From contig JADGFI010000004.1 in the NCBI GenBank assembly GCA_016743945.1, positions 248,001 to 312,000 on the forward strand: a stretch of DNA of 64,000 bases, read 5' to 3'. Below the pieces are notes generated by a model. The model saw only the letters and a program-made list of their open reading frames with translations, was not told the origin of the DNA and did not search any database. This document shows positions 25,527 through 34,915 of the stretch, piece by piece (within the stretch, counting starts at the first letter, position 1; each line of letters begins with the position of its first letter). This DNA is from Desulfobacteraceae bacterium. GTDB lineage: Bacteria; Desulfobacterota; Desulfobacteria; Desulfobacterales; Desulfobacteraceae. Made by a program: the position numbers and the translations under genes.

Positions 25527-26945
25527 ATGAAGGGACGCATTTTAGTCGTTGACGATGAAAAGGATATGCTGATGCTGCTGGACAGGATTATTTCGGAAGA
25601 TACCCATTACGAGACTGTCACGGAAAATAACCCGAAAAAAGCGCTGGAAATATTTAAGAAAGAAGATTTTGACCTTGTCATGACAGACCTGAAGATGCCC
25701 GGTATGTCCGGGATCAATCTGATGGAAAAAATAAGGGAAATCCGGTCCGATGTGTCGGTTATCATCCTTACCGCCTTTGCCACCATTGAGACGGCAGTGG
25801 AAGCCACACAAAAAGGAGCTGTCGACTATCTGACAAAACCTTTCCGCAGGGAGAGGCTTCTTGTCACCCTTGACAAGGCCATGAAATGGCAGCATGTCAT
25901 CAGGGAAAATAAACGGCTGCACTGTGCCCTTGACAAAAAAAACGATCTTTCGATCATCGGTTCAACTGCTGCAATGGCAACGGTTTTTGACCGTATCCGC
26001 AAGGCGGCCCCCACAAACGGAACCGTCCTGATCACCGGCCCCACCGGAACGGGAAAAGAACTTGTGGCCAGGGCTGTCCATCAGAACAGCAACAGGCGGT
26101 CTAAAAAACTGGTGACCATAAATTGTACGGCCATTCTGGAAAATATGATTGAAAGCGAGTTGTTCGGACATGTGAAGGGCGCCTTTACCGGTGCAGCCAC
26201 AGACAAGAAGGGGCTGGTTGAAGCGGCGGATGGGGGTACTCTTTTTCTCGATGAAATCGGGGACTTAAAACCCGGTCTTCAGACACGCATTCTCAGGCTG
26301 CTCCAGGAGGGAGAATATAGACCCGTCGGGAGCGTTGTTACCAAAAAAGCCGACCTCAGATTCATTGCGGCCACAAACAAAAATCTTGAACAGGCCATCA
26401 GGGAAAACACCTTCAGGGAGGATCTGTTTTACCGCCTGAACGTCATCCGTTTAGAAATACCGCCTCTAAAGGACAGAGCCGAGGATATTCCGCTTCTTTG
26501 CCACCATTTTTTCAACAAATATTGTGTATTGAACGGGAAGACTATTAAAGGAATCGCACCCTCTGCCATACAGGCCTTGACAGCAAGACAATTCCCAGGA
26601 AACATCCGGGAACTTGAAAATATCATTGAACGGGGAATTATTTTTTGTGCCGGCGATACACTGACCCTTTCTGATCTGGGGCTTTCCAGCCCCGGGGAGA
26701 ATCTTGTTTCCGGGTTAAGCCCTTGGGTTAACTCAAAAGCTTCCACAATAAATTTCAAAGATGCCAAAGAAGAAAGCCTTCGGTTTTTCCACGAACACTA
26801 TGTCAGGACCCTGCTAAAGGAAAACAACGGCAACATCAGCAAGGCAGCGCAAATTGCAGGAATCCAGAGGCAATACCTCCATCGGCTCATGAAAGATTCG
26901 AATATTGCGGCGGATGAATTCAGGGGGGGCAAATACACCCCCTGA
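25527..26945 (+). CDS. Sigma-54-dependent response regulator (NtrC type)
   Basis: A 472-residue activator. The receiver (1-120) has [24 protein letters not shown] and YLTKPF. The AAA+ domain (about 140-380) has Walker [15 protein letters not shown], the sigma-54 contact loop KGAFTGA, Walker [13 protein letters not shown] and the arginine region [13 protein letters not shown] Fis-type helix-turn-helix ends the protein ([20 protein letters not shown]). It binds upstream enhancers and opens sigma-54 promoters when phosphorylated by the kinase encoded nine bases before it. Start: ATG with a GAGGAG site. Possible targets in this window are the site at 14144 and the TTGA-type variants. Confidence 0.95.
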   Translation: MKGRILVVDDEKDMLMLLDRIISEDTHYETVTENNPKKALEIFKKEDFDLVMTDLKMPGMSGINLMEKIREIRSDVSVIILTAFATIETAVEATQKGAVDYLTKPFRRERLLVTLDKAMKWQHVIRENKRLHCALDKKNDLSIIGSTAAMATVFDRIRKAAPTNGTVLITGPTGTGKELVARAVHQNSNRRSKKLVTINCTAILENMIESELFGHVKGAFTGAATDKKGLVEAADGGTLFLDEIGDLKPGLQTRILRLLQEGEYRPVGSVVTKKADLRFIAATNKNLEQAIRENTFREDLFYRLNVIRLEIPPLKDRAEDIPLLCHHFFNKYCVLNGKTIKGIAPSAIQALTARQFPGNIRELENIIERGIIFCAGDTLTLSDLGLSSPGENLVSGLSPWVNSKASTINFKDAKEESLRFFHEHYVRTLLKENNGNISKAAQIAGIQRQYLHRLMKDSNIAADEFRGGKYTP

Positions 26946-27206
26946 TAAAAAGGCTGTCACCCATGAAGTGACACCTATTAATCGCACCTGTCCACCACCA
27001 GGTTTTATCCATTGATATCCTCTGGATGCCGGTGGATTTTTTTTGAGAGTTTTAACTGTATAATCGAGATCTTATCAATTATTTTTGTTCCTCCTCCATT
27101 CTGGTACATTATTTGTAATCCTCCTTTGTATAAAGGAATGCCGACAGGAAAAGTATGGGTCGAAATTCTAAAATTAATTTTTATTATGGAAGTAAGGAGG
27201 AACAAT

Positions 27207-28247
27207 ATGGGAGCTAAAAAAAAAATAACAGGTTTTGAAGTGGCCCGTGAACTGGAAGAAAACAAACAGACGATTGGGGAGCGGTTTATCCCCGAGTGGC
27301 GTCATATACGTGCTGCCCTGGGAGGTATATTTGTTTTTTTCCTGGTTTTCCTGTTGGGTGTGTGGCTTGCGGGAAACCCCTTTGAAGCCACCGTTAGAAT
27401 CCAGTCCGACTGGGTATTGGCCCACGGACTCCAGGGAAATGACTGGACCATTATCTGGAGTGTGGTCTTGTTGGCGGCATTCTTCGAGTTCATGGACGCA
27501 TCCGCAGGCATGGGGTTTGGAACAGCATTGACACCCATCCTCCTTGTGCTGGGATTCGATCCCAAACAGATCGTGCCCGCTGTTATGATTCAGCAGGGTA
27601 TGGCAGGTCTTGTGGGGGCTTTTCTTCACAGGGAGTTTGAGAACGTGGAATGGAAATTTTCCCCCATGTCCGAAACCGTAAAACTCTGGATTATCATAGC
27701 GGTGACAGGGTGTCTTGCGGTATCCGCATCCATCATCGGTATTTATAAGTTTTTCCCTGTCGATAAAGTCTGGATCAAGCTCTATGTGGCCATCCTTCTT
27801 GTGATGATGGGGTTTGTTTCGCTCTGGAGCGCCGGAAAAGACAGGCCCTACAAGCCCAATAAGATGATAGGGTTCGCATTCCTGGCAGGATTCAACAAGG
27901 GGGTTGGCGGCGGTGGATACGGCCCGGTTGTTACCATTGGCGGCCTTCTTTCAGGCGTGCCGGTTAAAAGTATGCTTGCGGTAACGGCCATCTGTGAGGG
28001 AACAGTCTCCACCTTTGCAATTATTGTCTGGCTGGCCCTTTTGACAAGCGGTGTTCAGATTGACTATATCATGCTGCCCTCCTTTATGCTGGCAACCATG
28101 TTTTCTGCCATCGCAGCTCCTTATATGACAAGGGTGTTTCCGGAGAAACTATGGAAAATAATCGTGCCGGCCTATTGTTGCATTGTTGCAGTCATCTGTT
28201 TTTACAAGATAGGACCCAGCATCTACGCCAAACTGATCGGCGGTTAA
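27207..28247 (+). CDS. TauE/SafE (TSUP) family membrane transporter
   Basis: A 346-residue inner-membrane protein with about eight membrane segments. A cytoplasmic leader of about 35 residues precedes the first one (LGGIFVFFLVFLLGVWLAG). The two TSUP repeats are recognisable: SAGMGFGTALTPILLVLGFDP followed by IQQGMAGLVGAF, and FLAGFNKGVGGGGYGPVVT followed by TAICEGTVSTFA. Families of this type export or import sulfite, sulfonates or other organosulfur anions, which would suit a sulfate reducer; the substrate is not determinable. The ATG at 27207 is chosen over earlier in-frame starts because AAGGAGG lies seven bases before it. It is followed by a hairpin and a small membrane protein, which may be a partner. 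Confidence 0.88.
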   Translation: MGAKKKITGFEVARELEENKQTIGERFIPEWRHIRAALGGIFVFFLVFLLGVWLAGNPFEATVRIQSDWVLAHGLQGNDWTIIWSVVLLAAFFEFMDASAGMGFGTALTPILLVLGFDPKQIVPAVMIQQGMAGLVGAFLHREFENVEWKFSPMSETVKLWIIIAVTGCLAVSASIIGIYKFFPVDKVWIKLYVAILLVMMGFVSLWSAGKDRPYKPNKMIGFAFLAGFNKGVGGGGYGPVVTIGGLLSGVPVKSMLAVTAICEGTVSTFAIIVWLALLTSGVQIDYIMLPSFMLATMFSAIAAPYMTRVFPEKLWKIIVPAYCCIVAVICFYKIGPSIYAKLIGG

Positions 28248-28255
28248 CCTCATCA

Positions 28256-28282
28256 CTTCCTCCCCTGAAAACGGGGAGGAAG
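28256..28282 (+). terminator. Hairpin after the TSUP transporter gene
   Basis: CTTCCTCCCC pairs exactly with GGGGAGGAAG across a 7-base loop, nine bases after the stop. The downstream side is A-rich rather than T-rich, so it may act as an attenuator or RNA stabiliser rather than a strict terminator before the small gene at 28305. Confidence 0.5.
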
Positions 28283-28304
28283 AAAAACAATAAGGAAATA
28301 TGAT

Positions 28305-28661
28305 ATGAACGATAGCCCGATGAACCAATACATCCGGAAACGGACCCAAAGCTTTGGCCTGTCAATGATTGTAATGGGCGGATCATTTTTTCTATATTAC
28401 CTGGGACTCTTTGGCAATGTGGAAGGACCGCTGTCACCGGAAAATATAGGAGATTTTCTGACAGGCATGGGGGTTGAAAAAATTCATATGCTGATGTCTT
28501 TTCTTTCTTTTTTTATTATAGCACTGACATGGAACCATATTTTTAATCTGGTTATCCATATCATGGGTTCTGATTTTAAACCTGTTAAAAAAGGGGTTAT
28601 CAGCCATACTATATGGGTTGTCGCCTTGATGTTCTGTGCTATAATACAATATTGCTCATAA
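28305..28661 (+). CDS. Small unknown membrane protein
   Basis: A 118-residue protein with three hydrophobic segments: FGLSMIVMGGSFFLYYLGLF, IHMLMSFLSFFIIALTW with a following NHIFNLVIHIM stretch, and TIWVVALMFCAIIQYC. I do not recognise the family. AAGGAA lies before the ATG. Its position directly behind the TSUP transporter and before the Cache signalling gene suggests an accessory to one of them. No charged catalytic motif is visible; His residues near 61 and 83 could be of interest. Confidence 0.65.
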   Translation: MNDSPMNQYIRKRTQSFGLSMIVMGGSFFLYYLGLFGNVEGPLSPENIGDFLTGMGVEKIHMLMSFLSFFIIALTWNHIFNLVIHIMGSDFKPVKKGVISHTIWVVALMFCAIIQYCS

Positions 28662-28781
28662 CCGTTTAACTTTCGGGCTTGCATTTGAGGAATGTGGGTC
28701 GAATACGAATCTGTGTTCACGAATTCATGCGCCAAAAAGATTGGGGCACCTCCTCTTTCGTGTTCACTGCGCATGTATCCA

Positions 28782-28795
28782 TTGACTTGGATCAA
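28782..28795 (+). promoter_or_regulatory. FNR-like palindromic box
   Basis: TTGAC-TTGG-ATCAA closely matches the TTGAT-N4-ATCAA operator of FNR/CRP-family regulators. It lies 38 bases before the ATG at 28834 in a 172-base gap. It could link the Cache gene and the downstream deacetylase-like gene to a redox or oxyanion signal. Confidence 0.4.
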
Positions 28796-28833
28796 GTCCG
28801 AAAGTTATTAAAATGTTTCAGGAGGTTCAGGGT

Positions 28834-30516
28834 ATGCCTGACAGATCTTTTACCATATCGGCAACACGGGACTTTCCTTACTATCGCAGGGTATGGAAAA
28901 AGGTGGTCGTAATTCTCATGGCCTCAGCCTTCCTGCCTTTTGTCGTAATCGGTGGCGGCATGTATGTTTACATGGCCCGCACCATCAAACATAAAACAAT
29001 TGAGGTGCTTGAGACACAAGTTGTTTCTCATAAGAAAGGCATTGATTCGTTTTTGACCGAACGGACAATGGACCTGAAACTCATTTCGGAAAATAACCGC
29101 CTGGCAGAAATGAGAGTGCCCGGTGCAATTGAGCAGGTTCTTTCCTTGCTTCAGAACGAGTTGCCATGTTTTCAGGACCTTGGTATCATCGGGCAGGATG
29201 GCGAGCACCTTGCCTATACAGGGCCATACGATCTTACCGCTAAAAATTACAGCGGTTCACCCTGGTTCAAAGCGGTTATGGCCCAAGGCATATATGTCAG
29301 TGATGTTTTTTCCGGTTTCAGGAACGACCCCCACTTCATAATAGCAGTGAAGCGAAATGAGGGGAAAAACGTCTGGGTTTTGAGAGCCACGGTCATGTCG
29401 GATATGTTCGACAACCTGGTCACCCGGGTAACAGGAAACAGAAAAGGGGATGCCTTTCTGATCAACGGCAAGGGAGAGTATCAGACAAATCCGAGAAATG
29501 GCGGGAAATTGATGATGAAATCCCAGGTTAGCCCTCCCGGCCATTTTCCAGGCGTGCAGATTGAGCAGAACGGGTCAGCCATTACCTTGACGACCTGGCT
29601 TGAAACTATTCCCTGGCTATCTGTTGTGAGCATTGATAAAAAAGATATTTTTGAAGAGTTAAGACAAGTTCGGAATATAAGCGTCTTTGTTGTTTTGCTG
29701 TCAGGATTCATCATTATTCTTTCTATACTTTTTACCACAGACAGCCTGGTGTCCATGCTGGAAGAAAAAAAAAAGAATAAGCTTTGCCTGGACAGCCGGC
29801 TGACAAGAACTGCCTTTCTTGCATCTGCTATGAAATTGTCAAAAGGAGTTTTCAGCGACATGAACGACATCCTGTCCAATATCCATATCACGGCTACACT
29901 GATGAAAGAACGGGCAGGGGCGCAAAACCCAGGTGAAACAAATTTTTTGGCAGAACAGATTTTTTCGGAATCCATAAGGGGAAAAAACCTTATCGACGGA
30001 TTTATCAGGTTTATAGCACCCAAAGATCCGGTTATTATGGATGTGGATATTCACATGATTTTAAACCGAATTTTGTTTTTTTTGAAAACACCCCTGATTG
30101 AAAAGAACATCGGTATCAGTACCGATTTTTATGATGAGATGCCATTTGTCAGAAGCGACGTTGCCGCACTGCATCAGGTTTTCTTGAATCTGATGTTAAA
30201 CGCTTCTGCCGTTATCGGCTCGAACGGTTCAATAACCATATCTACATCCATGATAAAAAATTATGCAAGGATTTTGGTTTCAGATAACGGGTCGGGCCTG
30301 GGAAATTCAGATATGGAACGTATTTTTGATGTTCAGCATTTGACAAAAAGGGGGGATTGGGGATTTGGTCTGGCAATCAGCCGGTTCACCATGGAAAAAA
30401 TAGGCGGTGGAATTTTTGTTAAAAACAAAGGAAAACAGGGCGTGGTATTTGAAGTGCAGGTACCAAAGGCGTTTGTTGGAAAGTTTTTAGATTTAGAATC
30501 TGTGGTTTCTGGATGA
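28834..30516 (+). CDS. Cache-domain histidine-kinase-like protein lacking the phospho-accepting His
   Basis: A 560-residue membrane protein. Segment 1 (VVVILMASAFLPFVVIGGGM) and segment 2 (ISVFVVLLSGFIIILSILF) bracket a double-Cache region closely similar to those at 33137 and 36859 (GEHLAYTGPYDLTAKNYSG, WFKAVMAQGIYVSDVFSGF). In place of the AHEINNP box it reads KLSKGVFSDMNDILSNIHIT, so no His stands at the usual site. The ATPase fold is kept (LNLMLNASAVIG, DNGSGLGNSDM, WGFGLAISRF), though the F-box region is altered. It may be a pseudokinase that modulates its paralogues, or it may use a different His. The start at 28834 is set by AGGAGG eight bases before the ATG. It overlaps the next gene by four bases. 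Confidence 0.85.
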   Translation: MPDRSFTISATRDFPYYRRVWKKVVVILMASAFLPFVVIGGGMYVYMARTIKHKTIEVLETQVVSHKKGIDSFLTERTMDLKLISENNRLAEMRVPGAIEQVLSLLQNELPCFQDLGIIGQDGEHLAYTGPYDLTAKNYSGSPWFKAVMAQGIYVSDVFSGFRNDPHFIIAVKRNEGKNVWVLRATVMSDMFDNLVTRVTGNRKGDAFLINGKGEYQTNPRNGGKLMMKSQVSPPGHFPGVQIEQNGSAITLTTWLETIPWLSVVSIDKKDIFEELRQVRNISVFVVLLSGFIIILSILFTTDSLVSMLEEKKKNKLCLDSRLTRTAFLASAMKLSKGVFSDMNDILSNIHITATLMKERAGAQNPGETNFLAEQIFSESIRGKNLIDGFIRFIAPKDPVIMDVDIHMILNRILFFLKTPLIEKNIGISTDFYDEMPFVRSDVAALHQVFLNLMLNASAVIGSNGSITISTSMIKNYARILVSDNGSGLGNSDMERIFDVQHLTKRGDWGFGLAISRFTMEKIGGGIFVKNKGKQGVVFEVQVPKAFVGKFLDLESVVSG

Positions 30517-32885
30517 TGCTGACCCGGGAAAATATTAAGCAGGCGATCAAAGCCATCGGTAAAAGAGCACCTGAGATTGCCTACACCCTGCATACCATGC
30601 TGGGAAAGGGACGGATCGACCTGCTGCCTGGGCCGGAAAGCCCGGAAAAATCGGATGAGCATAGGCTCTATTTTCTTTTTGGCGACAAGAAAGTTTTTGT
30701 CAATAAATTTCAGTTTTTTACCAGCGGCACCCCCTGTCTTGAACAGGCATTGCTGATTCAGTACGGAGAAATGGCGCAAACACGTAATTTGTTCCATAAG
30801 GAGCCTTTTGCAAGCCCTGGAAAACATGTTTCAAAAACAGATACAGCCGGTCTTTGGCTGATGCTTGATTATGAAATCGACCTGGCTTTGGATCGGCTAA
30901 AAGAACAGATTGCACTAAACCTGAAAAAAGCGGAAAGTTCTCCCGATAACAGGGCAAATGAAAGTTGTTTGATCACTGCACTGGGGCAAAGACATAAAAA
31001 ACTTTTGGACATAAGAAACGATATCATTACTCAAAGCGATTTTCAGGCCCCCCCCCTACTTTTCCGGGGGGTGATAAACGATGATACAATGGCCTCCTTT
31101 GTGAAATTTGAGTTTTCCCGGGAAAGGCTCATGGAGGCTGCCCGCCTCAATCTGGAATTTTTTCACATCCGTTTCTTGTTAAACTGCCTGGCAACAGGGA
31201 CGGACAACCTGCTGTTTAGCTGTGTTGCAAAAGGAGAGATACAGGGGCTGATTTTTCTGGAAATAATAAGAAAATTCTTTTACAGCGGAGTTGAAGTCAA
31301 ATATTTTGCAACCCGCCAAAAATCAGGTTCCCAAAACGATCCTGTCTCGGTCAAAGGTGTTGGTACCTTTATTATGGCCAGTGTCTGGATGCTCTGGAAA
31401 AGCAATTACCCCAAAGTAAAAGAGATCTTTCTTGAATCGGAGATCGAAGCTGAGACCTTTTACGCATCCATGGGATTCCACAAAAGGGGGCCTTACAGGT
31501 ATGCGCTCAAATCTCCAGAAGGTCGTCTTTTGACCACTATTGCAGCAATGGCAGCCTCTCCAAAAAATAGGCACCCTTCCATTACAAATCATTTGTGCAA
31601 AAGAGTTTCAGGACAGATAAAAGTTTTCAAGGGCAAGACTGCAAACAAACGATACAAGAGAGCCCTGGAGTTTATAAAAATTGCGCTTCATCCTGCCAGT
31701 TCCGATCTTCTGGCTAGAACGGCGGTATCCATGCTCCTGAAACACAAAAGTCGTCTTCTTGAGGCAGACACCCTGTTTACTCTTGCAAAAGCCTTTGGCC
31801 GTGTTAGAACAGCGGAGAAGTTAAATACCCCACCTCTTCGTGTCTCGGTTGTAATTGATAAAAGATACCGCGATCACCTCATGGGGGTCACCCATCTTGA
31901 AAATTACAGGCGGATCAATGCTGTGGAGGATTTACTGAAAAACAAATGCCTGGATGGAAAATGGTCCAAGATTACACCCCGCTTTGCCCAAAAGAGTGAA
32001 CTGACATGGGTGCACACGGTTGATTATGTTGAAAAAGTTGAGAAAACAGCCGGGAAACCTCTTTCTTCCCTTGATTTTGATACACAGACGACGGAAGAAT
32101 CCTGGTCAACCGCCAGGCTGGCGGCAGGTGGTGTTTTCTCTCTGCTTGACGAGATAATGTCAGGCAGGTCATCCAGGGGGGTTGCATTCGTAAGGCCGCC
32201 GGGTCATCATGCCGGACCCGGCAAGGGAGGAGGATTCTGTATTTTCAACAATATCGCCCTGGGCGCAAGGTATCTGAAACAAAGGTACTCCCTTTCAAAG
32301 CTGATGATCATTGACATTGATGCCCACCACGGCAACGGCACTCAGGACGTGTTTTATGACACCGATGAAGTCCTTTTTGTTTCAATTCACGAGTCAGGCT
32401 CTTTTCCCGGCACAGGAAGGATTGAAGAAACGGGAAAAGGAAAGGGCAAAGGGTTTACAATTAATATTCCCCTGGAAAAAGGCAGCCGAACTAGGGAGGT
32501 CGCAAGAGCACTTTATTTTCTTGCAGGGCCGGTTGCCCAGGAGTACGCACCCCAGATAATTCTTGTTTCCCTGGGCTTTGACCTTTATATCCATGACCGC
32601 CTGGCAGGCATGAACGTGACCCCGAACGGATACGCCCTTATCATCTCACTTCTTCTTGAGATGGCAGAGAACTCTGCAGGAGGGAAGATAGCCTTTGTCA
32701 TGGAAGGGGGATACAGCATAAAGGGTATCCGGGAATGCGGCCTTGCCGCCATGAAAGAGATCTGTAATGTGCCGGGTGTAAGCCAGGATAACGTAGACCT
32801 AGTTCGGAAAAGTGATTTTAGCCGTCTGTCAGGTCTCAGGAAAATCACAAAAATTCATAAAAACCATTGGAAAGTATTGCAGTAA
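30513..32885 (+). CDS. GNAT-like domain fused to a histone-deacetylase-family domain
   Basis: A 790-residue fusion. The first 120 residues are unassigned. About 120-330 looks like an N-acyltransferase, ending in LESEIEAETFYASMGFHKRG, the typical GNAT close. After a helical linker, about 440-775 is a zinc-dependent deacetylase of the HDAC/AcuC class: RPPGHHAGPGKGGGFCIFNN, IIDIDAHHGNGTQDVF, SIHESGSFPGTG, VSLGFDLYIHDRLAG and VMEGGYSIKGI, with paired catalytic His and the metal-binding Asp/His residues in place. It could set and remove the same acyl mark on proteins or polyamines. The ATG overlaps the upstream stop (ATGA), so it is translated together with the pseudokinase. AcuC-type enzymes regulate acetyl-CoA synthetase in other bacteria. 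Confidence 0.88.
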   Translation: MMLTRENIKQAIKAIGKRAPEIAYTLHTMLGKGRIDLLPGPESPEKSDEHRLYFLFGDKKVFVNKFQFFTSGTPCLEQALLIQYGEMAQTRNLFHKEPFASPGKHVSKTDTAGLWLMLDYEIDLALDRLKEQIALNLKKAESSPDNRANESCLITALGQRHKKLLDIRNDIITQSDFQAPPLLFRGVINDDTMASFVKFEFSRERLMEAARLNLEFFHIRFLLNCLATGTDNLLFSCVAKGEIQGLIFLEIIRKFFYSGVEVKYFATRQKSGSQNDPVSVKGVGTFIMASVWMLWKSNYPKVKEIFLESEIEAETFYASMGFHKRGPYRYALKSPEGRLLTTIAAMAASPKNRHPSITNHLCKRVSGQIKVFKGKTANKRYKRALEFIKIALHPASSDLLARTAVSMLLKHKSRLLEADTLFTLAKAFGRVRTAEKLNTPPLRVSVVIDKRYRDHLMGVTHLENYRRINAVEDLLKNKCLDGKWSKITPRFAQKSELTWVHTVDYVEKVEKTAGKPLSSLDFDTQTTEESWSTARLAAGGVFSLLDEIMSGRSSRGVAFVRPPGHHAGPGKGGGFCIFNNIALGARYLKQRYSLSKLMIIDIDAHHGNGTQDVFYDTDEVLFVSIHESGSFPGTGRIEETGKGKGKGFTINIPLEKGSRTREVARALYFLAGPVAQEYAPQIILVSLGFDLYIHDRLAGMNVTPNGYALIISLLLEMAENSAGGKIAFVMEGGYSIKGIRECGLAAMKEICNVPGVSQDNVDLVRKSDFSRLSGLRKITKIHKNHWKVLQ

Positions 32886-33033
32886 ATTTCCCAAACTGTC
32901 ATATGACGATTTCCACCCCTGTCTTCTGTGTGATGACAATCCGCTAAAACAGCAGGTTTCTTTAATCCTATCCCATCAGAATTAATTATTGAATTACAAC
33001 ACCTTATCCGAATGTTACAGGGATTAACCTTGC

Positions 33034-33048
33034 TGGCACACTTGTTGA
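33034..33048 (+). promoter_or_regulatory. Variant sigma-54-like promoter before the kinase at 33137
   Basis: CTGGCACACTTGTTGATA: perfect TGGCAC, five bases, TTGA. It lies 88 bases before the ATG in a 251-base gap that otherwise holds no gene. The final base of the -12 box departs from the consensus. Confidence 0.4.
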
Positions 33049-33136
33049 TATCTGTATTGTGTAAACGTATTTATTGGGATTGGATTATTTTACAAAAATA
33101 AACACATCCTAGGGACCGAGGATAGAGAGGGACTGC

Positions 33137-34849
33137 ATGGATCAAAACATAGAAAAACAGGAAAAGACAAAGTATTCTCATATTTTTCGCAGGTTCATTT
33201 TCCTCACCTTGATCTGTTCCCTTGTTCCTCTGCTCCTTGCCGGATGGGCCATCAATATCCATTATTCAAGGTTTGCCAGGGAACGGATGGTTAAAACCCT
33301 TGAAACCAGGGTAGACTACCACAGGAAAATCATAGAACTTTTTCTTAAGGAAAACAGAGCAAAACTGGATTTCATCGCCAGCACGCATTCAATAGAATTT
33401 TTGACAAAAAAGGATCATCTCAGCCAAATTTTAAAAAGTGTTAACCGTGATGCCTGGACCCTGACCGATATCGGCATAATAGATGAAAATGGAGATCACC
33501 TTGCTTATGTGGGGCCTTACGACCTGATAGACAAAAATTATTCCAGCACATTCTGGTTCAAGGAGGTGATGGAAAAGGGAAGCTATACCAGTGACATGTT
33601 TATGGGGTTCAGGAAAGAGCCCCACTTTGTAATGGCAGTTATAAAAAATGAAAATGAAAAACGCTGGATATTGAGAGCCACGGTCAATACAGATAGGTTT
33701 TGTTCCCTGGTGGAGGATTTAAGGATCGGCAAGACAGGGGAAGTGTATATTCTAAACAGCAAAGGGATCTATCAGACCCGTCCCGGTTCCGGTGGCAAGA
33801 TTATGAATCAGGCGCCGGGATTTGAAGGTCAAATCCATGATGGGTTGAAATTTAAGACCATAAAAATACTGGATAAGGATGTAAAGACCCGAAAAATTGT
33901 TTGGGAAACCTGGCTCAAAGATCCAAAGTGGCTCCTGGTGGTGCGAGTTGATGAACAAGAGCTCTTTGTCGAGGTCAGCCATGCCAACAGGGCCACCTTG
34001 GTATCACTCCATATCAGCGCATTGATTATTCTTATTGTCACCATACTCATCACCCGCCATATGGTTTCAATTATTAAAAAAAGAGATGACAAGGTCCAAG
34101 GAATGAACAACCAGCTCATGCAGGCAGGAAAGCTGGCATCCATAGGAGAGCTTTCCGCAGGGGTCGCACATGAAATAAACAATCCCCTTGCCATTATTCT
34201 GACCGAGCATCAGCTTCTTATAGAAACGGAAAAAGCAAGGCCCATAACAGATGAAATCCTAGGGGAACAATTTGCAGGATCATTGAACCAGATAGGCAAA
34301 CAAGTGCACCGGTGTGCGTATATTACCAAAAATCTTATGAAGTTCGCCCGGAGGACCCGGTCTGTTATCGAAACAGTGAACGTCAACCTATTTGTAAGAG
34401 AAGTGATTGACCTGATGGAAAGGGAAGCCAAATCAGACGGCATAACCTTCAACTCTATATTGGACGCTCACCTTCCCACCATTCTGACGGACCCGTCACA
34501 GCTTCAGCAGGTATTTTTGAACTTTATCAACAATGCAATCGATGCCCATGAAGACAAAGGTTTGGGGCTTATAACCATAACAACCTGCCCTGCAAAGGAC
34601 AAAGGGATCATCATTACCGTGGAAGATACGGGAAATGGCATAAAAAAGGATAACATTGGTAAAATTTTCGATCCCTTTTTCACCACAAAAGCGCCCGGGC
34701 GCGGCACAGGTTTGGGGCTCTCCATCTGTTACAGCATTGTAAAGCAGCTGGGCGGCACTATCCGTGTTGAAAGTGAGATTGGAAAAGGAACTCTCTTTTG
34801 TCTGACTTTTCCGTTTAAACCGCCCGATGATCTTATGAAACAAGGATGA
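33137..34849 (+). CDS. Membrane Cache sensor histidine kinase
   Basis: A 570-residue kinase. Membrane segments at about 18-38 (FLTLICSLVPLLLAGWAINI) and 290-312 (LVSLHISALIILIVTILITR) enclose a double-Cache domain containing TDIGIIDENGDHLAYVGPYD and WFKEVMEKGSYTSDMF. The H-box AGKLASIGELSAGVAHEINN has His near 345. The ATPase part has FLNFINNAIDAHEDKG, EDTGNGIKKDNI and GTGLGLSICYSIV. GAGAGGGA precedes the ATG. The receiver gene starting 66 bases after its stop is the likely partner. Its sensor half is a clear paralogue of those at 28834 and 36859, so the three may sense related small carboxylates or amino acids, the common Cache ligands. Confidence 0.93.
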   Translation: MDQNIEKQEKTKYSHIFRRFIFLTLICSLVPLLLAGWAINIHYSRFARERMVKTLETRVDYHRKIIELFLKENRAKLDFIASTHSIEFLTKKDHLSQILKSVNRDAWTLTDIGIIDENGDHLAYVGPYDLIDKNYSSTFWFKEVMEKGSYTSDMFMGFRKEPHFVMAVIKNENEKRWILRATVNTDRFCSLVEDLRIGKTGEVYILNSKGIYQTRPGSGGKIMNQAPGFEGQIHDGLKFKTIKILDKDVKTRKIVWETWLKDPKWLLVVRVDEQELFVEVSHANRATLVSLHISALIILIVTILITRHMVSIIKKRDDKVQGMNNQLMQAGKLASIGELSAGVAHEINNPLAIILTEHQLLIETEKARPITDEILGEQFAGSLNQIGKQVHRCAYITKNLMKFARRTRSVIETVNVNLFVREVIDLMEREAKSDGITFNSILDAHLPTILTDPSQLQQVFLNFINNAIDAHEDKGLGLITITTCPAKDKGIIITVEDTGNGIKKDNIGKIFDPFFTTKAPGRGTGLGLSICYSIVKQLGGTIRVESEIGKGTLFCLTFPFKPPDDLMKQG

Positions 34850-34915
34850 TACGAATGATGTACGTAAGAGAAGGATAACAACTTCACCAAACATTAATTA
34901 TGAGGAGGAAGTATT

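Noticed and set aside
27102-27116. TGGTAC-N5-TTGT as a sigma-54 promoter for the TSUP gene
   Set aside because: Both halves deviate from the consensus; not strong enough to list as a feature.
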